Positions 59,282 to 62,328 of a DNA stretch of 62,328 bases are shown piece after piece. Source of the stretch: Bacillus ectoiniformans (GTDB taxonomy: Bacteria > Bacillota > Bacilli > Bacillales > Domibacillaceae); the NCBI RefSeq assembly GCF_016908875.1, contig NZ_JAFBES010000014.1, forward strand, positions 1 to 62,328, given 5' to 3'. The notes below the pieces were generated by a model. That model was not told where the DNA came from. It did not search any database and worked only from the letters and a program-made list of their open reading frames with translations. Position 1 is the stretch's first letter; the number at the start of each line of letters is the position of its first letter. The translations under genes were made by a program, and so were the position numbers.

Positions 59282-60820
59282 ATGACAGAAACGAAAATGA
59301 AATCAGACTATCAAGAAAAGAAAGACAGTGTCTTAAAGGGCGGACAAGAAAAATATCATGAAAAAAATAAAGAGCAAGGAAAAATGTTTGTACGTGATCG
59401 TCTACGCATGTTGTTTGACGATGATATTTTAGCGGAAGACGGCATGTTTGCCAATGTCATGGCTGGAGACCTTCCGGCTGATGGTGTGGTAACGGGCATT
59501 GGAAAAATTCATGGCCGCACGGTTTGTGTCATGGCAAATGATTCTACGGTAAAGGCTGGCTCTTGGGGAAAACGGACCGTTGAAAAAATTATTCGCATTC
59601 AAGAAACAGCTGAGAAGCTGCGCTGTCCAATGCTTTATCTAGTGGATTCTGCAGGTGCTAGAATTACCGATCAGTTAGAAATGTTCCCAGGTCGCCGCGG
59701 GGCAGGAAAAATTTTCTATAACCAAGTGAAAATGTCTGGAAAATTGCCGCAAATCTGCTTGCTGTTTGGTCCTTCTGCTGCTGGTGGAGCATATATCCCG
59801 GCATTCTGTGACATTGTGGTCATGGTGGAGGGAAATGCTTCCATGTATCTAGGCTCTCCACGTATGGCGGAAATGGTTATCGGTGAAAAGGTAACGCTTG
59901 AGCAAATGGGCGGAGCTAAAATGCACTGTTCAGTATCAGGCTGTGGAGATGTGTTAGCGAAGTCAGAAGAAGAAGCGATTGAATATGCGAAGAAATATTT
60001 AACGTACTTCCCTAGCAACTATACAGAAAAGCCAGCGCCAGCAGAACCGAAAGAGCCGGCAGCGTTCGAAAAGACGATTGAAGAATTAATCCCTAAAAAC
60101 CAAAATGCTCCATTTGATATGTATCAGCTGATTGACCGCTTGATCGATGAAGACTCATTTTGTGAAATCAAAAAATTATTTGCTTCCGAATTAATTACTG
60201 GTTTAGGAAGAATCAATGGACAGCCGATCGGTATTATAGCCAATCAGCCACGAGTCAAAGGCGGCGTGCTTTTCCATGATACAGCGGACAAAGCAGCTAA
60301 ATTTATCTCGCTATGCGACGCTTTCCACATTCCGTTATTATTCCTTGCCGATGTACCTGGATTTATGATTGGAACGAATGTTGAGAAGGCTGGAATTATT
60401 CGTCACGGAGCAAAAATGATCTTTGCGATGAGTGAAGCCACTGTGCCAAAAATGACAGTTATTGTACGAAAAGCTTATGGTGCCGGTCTTTATGCGATGG
60501 CGGGTCCTGCGTTTGAGCCAGATTGCTGCATTGCTCTTCCAACCGCTCAGATTGCAGTAATGGGGCCTGAAGCAGCAGTAAATGCTGTGTATGCGAATAA
60601 AATTGCTCAGCTCCCAGAAGAGGAAAGACAAGCATTTATTAATGAAAAACGCGAAGAGTATCGTCAAGATATTGATATTTACCGCTTAGCATCTGAATTA
60701 ATCATTGATGATGTAGTTGAGCCGAATAACTTGAGAAATGAGTTATCATCTCGATTAGACGTATACATGTCGAAATATTTAAACTTCACTGATCGCAAGC
60801 ATGGCGTAAATCCAGTGTAA
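59282..60820 (+). CDS. yngE: Acyl-CoA carboxylase carboxyltransferase subunit, probably for methylcrotonyl-CoA
   Basis: The 512-residue protein has two crotonase-like halves. The first includes SAGARITDQLEMFPGRRGAGK-type sequence near 128-148 and FGPSAAGGAYIPA near 168. The second has LADVPGFMIGTNVEKAG near 355. It moves the carboxyl group from biotin to an acyl-CoA. In this operon 3-methylcrotonyl-CoA is the likely acceptor, with propionyl-CoA the alternative. ATG 59282 has AGGAGA upstream. The frame is open further upstream inside yngF, which is not used. Confidence 0.92.
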   Translation: MTETKMKSDYQEKKDSVLKGGQEKYHEKNKEQGKMFVRDRLRMLFDDDILAEDGMFANVMAGDLPADGVVTGIGKIHGRTVCVMANDSTVKAGSWGKRTVEKIIRIQETAEKLRCPMLYLVDSAGARITDQLEMFPGRRGAGKIFYNQVKMSGKLPQICLLFGPSAAGGAYIPAFCDIVVMVEGNASMYLGSPRMAEMVIGEKVTLEQMGGAKMHCSVSGCGDVLAKSEEEAIEYAKKYLTYFPSNYTEKPAPAEPKEPAAFEKTIEELIPKNQNAPFDMYQLIDRLIDEDSFCEIKKLFASELITGLGRINGQPIGIIANQPRVKGGVLFHDTADKAAKFISLCDAFHIPLLFLADVPGFMIGTNVEKAGIIRHGAKMIFAMSEATVPKMTVIVRKAYGAGLYAMAGPAFEPDCCIALPTAQIAVMGPEAAVNAVYANKIAQLPEEERQAFINEKREEYRQDIDIYRLASELIIDDVVEPNNLRNELSSRLDVYMSKYLNFTDRKHGVNPV

Positions 60821-60838
60821 TAAAGGAGGCGGAGTCTT

Positions 60839-61528
60839 ATGAAAACCATCTATACAGATTTTAAAGAAGCGGTTTCCCAAATTAAAGATGGATCCACATT
60901 AATGGTGGGAGGATTCGGTTTATGCGGAATCCCTGAGAATCTGATTGTAGCTCTAGCTGAATCAGGCGTGAAAGATCTGACAGTTATTTCAAATAACTGC
61001 GGAGTTGATGACTGGGGATTAGGTTTACTGCTTCGCAATAAACAGATCAAAAAGATCATCGGATCATATGTAGGGGAAAATAAAGAATTCGAACGGCAAA
61101 TGCTGGCTGGTGAAATTGAAGTGGAATTAACACCTCAAGGTACACTTGCCGAGAAAATCCGTGCTGGCGGCGCGGGGATCCCAGCCTTTTTCACTCCTGC
61201 AGGGGTAGGAACGCCGATTGCAGAAGGCAAAGAGGTTCGTGAATACAACGGCAAAGAGTATTTGCTTGAAGAATCATTAACGGCGGATTTCAGTTTAATC
61301 AGAGCCTACAAAGCGGATAAAATGGGCAATCTTCTTTATAACAAAACGGCGCGCAATTTTAACTCCATGATGGCAGCTGCTGGTAAAGTGACCATTGCTG
61401 AAGTGGAAGAAATTGTGGAAATTGGTGACTTAGATCCGGACTTCATTCATTCTCCTGGCATCTATGTTCAAGCGCTGATTCAAGGGGAGCAAGAAAAAAG
61501 AATTGAAAAAAGAACAACTCGTCAGTAA
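60839..61528 (+). CDS. scoA: 3-oxoacid CoA-transferase subunit A
   Basis: ScoA with ScoB moves CoA from succinyl-CoA to acetoacetate, the product of HMG-CoA lyase. The 229-residue protein has the family I CoA-transferase signature [13 protein letters not shown] at 22-34 and the [17 protein letters not shown] region near 110. AAAGGAGGCGG precedes the ATG. It follows yngE by 18 nt. In B. subtilis scoAB is elsewhere. Confidence 0.93.
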   Translation: MKTIYTDFKEAVSQIKDGSTLMVGGFGLCGIPENLIVALAESGVKDLTVISNNCGVDDWGLGLLLRNKQIKKIIGSYVGENKEFERQMLAGEIEVELTPQGTLAEKIRAGGAGIPAFFTPAGVGTPIAEGKEVREYNGKEYLLEESLTADFSLIRAYKADKMGNLLYNKTARNFNSMMAAAGKVTIAEVEEIVEIGDLDPDFIHSPGIYVQALIQGEQEKRIEKRTTRQ

Positions 61529-61541
61529 AGGAGGGGCCAAA

Positions 61542-62195
61542 ATGAATTCGAGAGAGAAAATTGCAAGACGGGCAGAAAAAGAAATTGAGAGCGGAAATTA
61601 TGTCAATCTCGGCATTGGTATTCCGACGCTGGTAGCAAACTTTATTTCGGACAATAAGCAAGTCGTGCTTCAGTCAGAAAATGGCTTGCTCGGTATTGGT
61701 CCATATCCGACTGAAGAAAATATTGATGCAGATTTAATCAATGCCGGAAAAGAAACAGTAACGGCGATTCCTGGGTCTGTGTATTTTGATAGTGCGGAAT
61801 CCTTTGGAATGATTCGAGGCGGTCATATCGATGTGGCTATTCTTGGCGGAATGGAAGTTTCGCAAAACGGAGATTTAGCAAACTGGATGATCCCGGGCAA
61901 GATGGTCAAAGGCATGGGCGGCGCGATGGATCTTATTCACGGCGCTCGTAAAACCATTGTCATCATGGATCACGTCAATAAACATGGTGAGTCAAAAATT
62001 CTAAAAGAATGTCAGCTTCCATTAACAGGAAAAGGTGTGGTGCAGCGCATCATTACGGATCGAGCGGTAATGGATGTAGCAGAAAATGGCCTTCGTCTTG
62101 TAGAAGTGGCTAATGGGTACACAGTAGATGATATTTTAAATTGTACCGAAGCCGATATGACAGTAGCAGAAGATGTAAAACTAGACGCATTTTAA
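61542..62195 (+). CDS. scoB: 3-oxoacid CoA-transferase subunit B
   Basis: The 217-residue subunit holds the catalytic glutamate E46 in [10 protein letters not shown] that forms the CoA thioester. GIGIPTL (24-30) and [16 protein letters not shown] are further family motifs. ATG 61542 has AAAGGAGGGG upstream. An open extension into scoA has no ribosome site. It ends the operon and is followed by a terminator. Confidence 0.94.
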   Translation: MNSREKIARRAEKEIESGNYVNLGIGIPTLVANFISDNKQVVLQSENGLLGIGPYPTEENIDADLINAGKETVTAIPGSVYFDSAESFGMIRGGHIDVAILGGMEVSQNGDLANWMIPGKMVKGMGGAMDLIHGARKTIVIMDHVNKHGESKILKECQLPLTGKGVVQRIITDRAVMDVAENGLRLVEVANGYTVDDILNCTEADMTVAEDVKLDAF

Positions 62196-62206
62196 ATTCC
62201 TATAAC

Positions 62207-62239
62207 AAAAAGACTCCGGCAGCTTCCGGAGTCTTTTTC
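62207..62239 (+). terminator. Terminator of the acyl-CoA operon
   Basis: AAAAAGACTCCGG pairs perfectly with CCGGAGTCTTTTT around a 6-nt loop. Confidence 0.93.
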
Positions 62240-62290
62240 ATAGTGTTGAAAAACACCTTAGGCAATAGACAAAATCTAAAATTAAGATTA

Positions 62291-62325
62291 AAATCCTTCT
62301 CATCAACTAACATGAGAGGGATTTC
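62291..62325. terminator. Possible terminator at the window edge
   Basis: AAATCCTTCTCAT pairs with ATGAGAGGGATTT (one G-T pair) around an 8-nt loop. A T-rich stretch lies on the minus-strand side, so it may end a convergent gene outside the window. Confidence 0.45.
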
Positions 62326-62328
62326 CTA

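Overview
The window is 62 kb of chromosome from an endospore-forming low-GC Firmicute of the family Bacillaceae. The evidence is gene order and sporulation genes: dipicolinate synthase (dpaA, dpaB), spoIIIE, spoVS, cotE and spoVK occur in an order that largely follows the dpaA-to-hfq region of the Bacillus subtilis chromosome. Ribosome binding sites are strong, and TTG and GTG starts are common. All but one of 54 recognised genes lie on the plus strand. No rRNA, tRNA, CRISPR, insertion sequence or prophage was seen.

Layout. (1) 1-5.2 kb: dipicolinate synthase and the shared lysine/diaminopimelate steps (asd, dapG, dapA). (2) 5.2-5.7 kb: an array of long imperfect palindromes just upstream of RNase J2. 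(3) 5.8-11 kb: rnjB, tepA, ylzJ, spoIIIE. (4) 11-17 kb: a GntR/UTRA regulator and a BMP-type nucleoside ABC transporter, with several candidate control sites. (5) 17-23.3 kb: ymfF to ymfM and pgsA. (6) 23.3-30.7 kb: cinA, a SAM-riboswitch-controlled metY, recA with a LexA box, rny, ymdB, spoVS. (7) 30.8-37.6 kb: a membrane dipeptidase, the 2-oxoacid:ferredoxin oxidoreductase korAB, miaB, ricA, cotE. (8) 37.7-42.3 kb: mutS and mutL. (9) 42.4-48.3 kb: the glycerol regulon glpP, glpF, glpK, glpD, with a reverse-strand polyphosphate kinase 2 gene inserted between glpP and glpF. (10) 48.4-52.2 kb: miaA, hfq, an alanine/glycine:cation symporter, spoVK. (11) 52.3-62.2 kb: a TetR regulator followed by a nine-gene operon for leucine/branched acyl-CoA breakdown (acyl-CoA dehydrogenase, acyl-CoA synthetase, methylcrotonyl-CoA carboxylase in three parts, hydratase, HMG-CoA lyase, acetoacetate CoA-transferase).

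How parts work together. DapA supplies the precursor that DpaAB turns into spore dipicolinate. GlpP should act on a leader element I find at the 5' ends of both the glpF and glpD transcripts. The TetR protein probably acts at two tandem palindromes directly in front of the acyl-CoA operon. KorAB, the acyl-CoA operon and glp genes together fit a heterotroph using amino acids and lipids.

Most of the window is ordinary core genome. I found no clearly novel multi-gene system. The least explained signals are the palindrome array before rnjB, the inverted motif pair around the GntR gene, the shared glpF/glpD leader motif and the tandem TetR sites.
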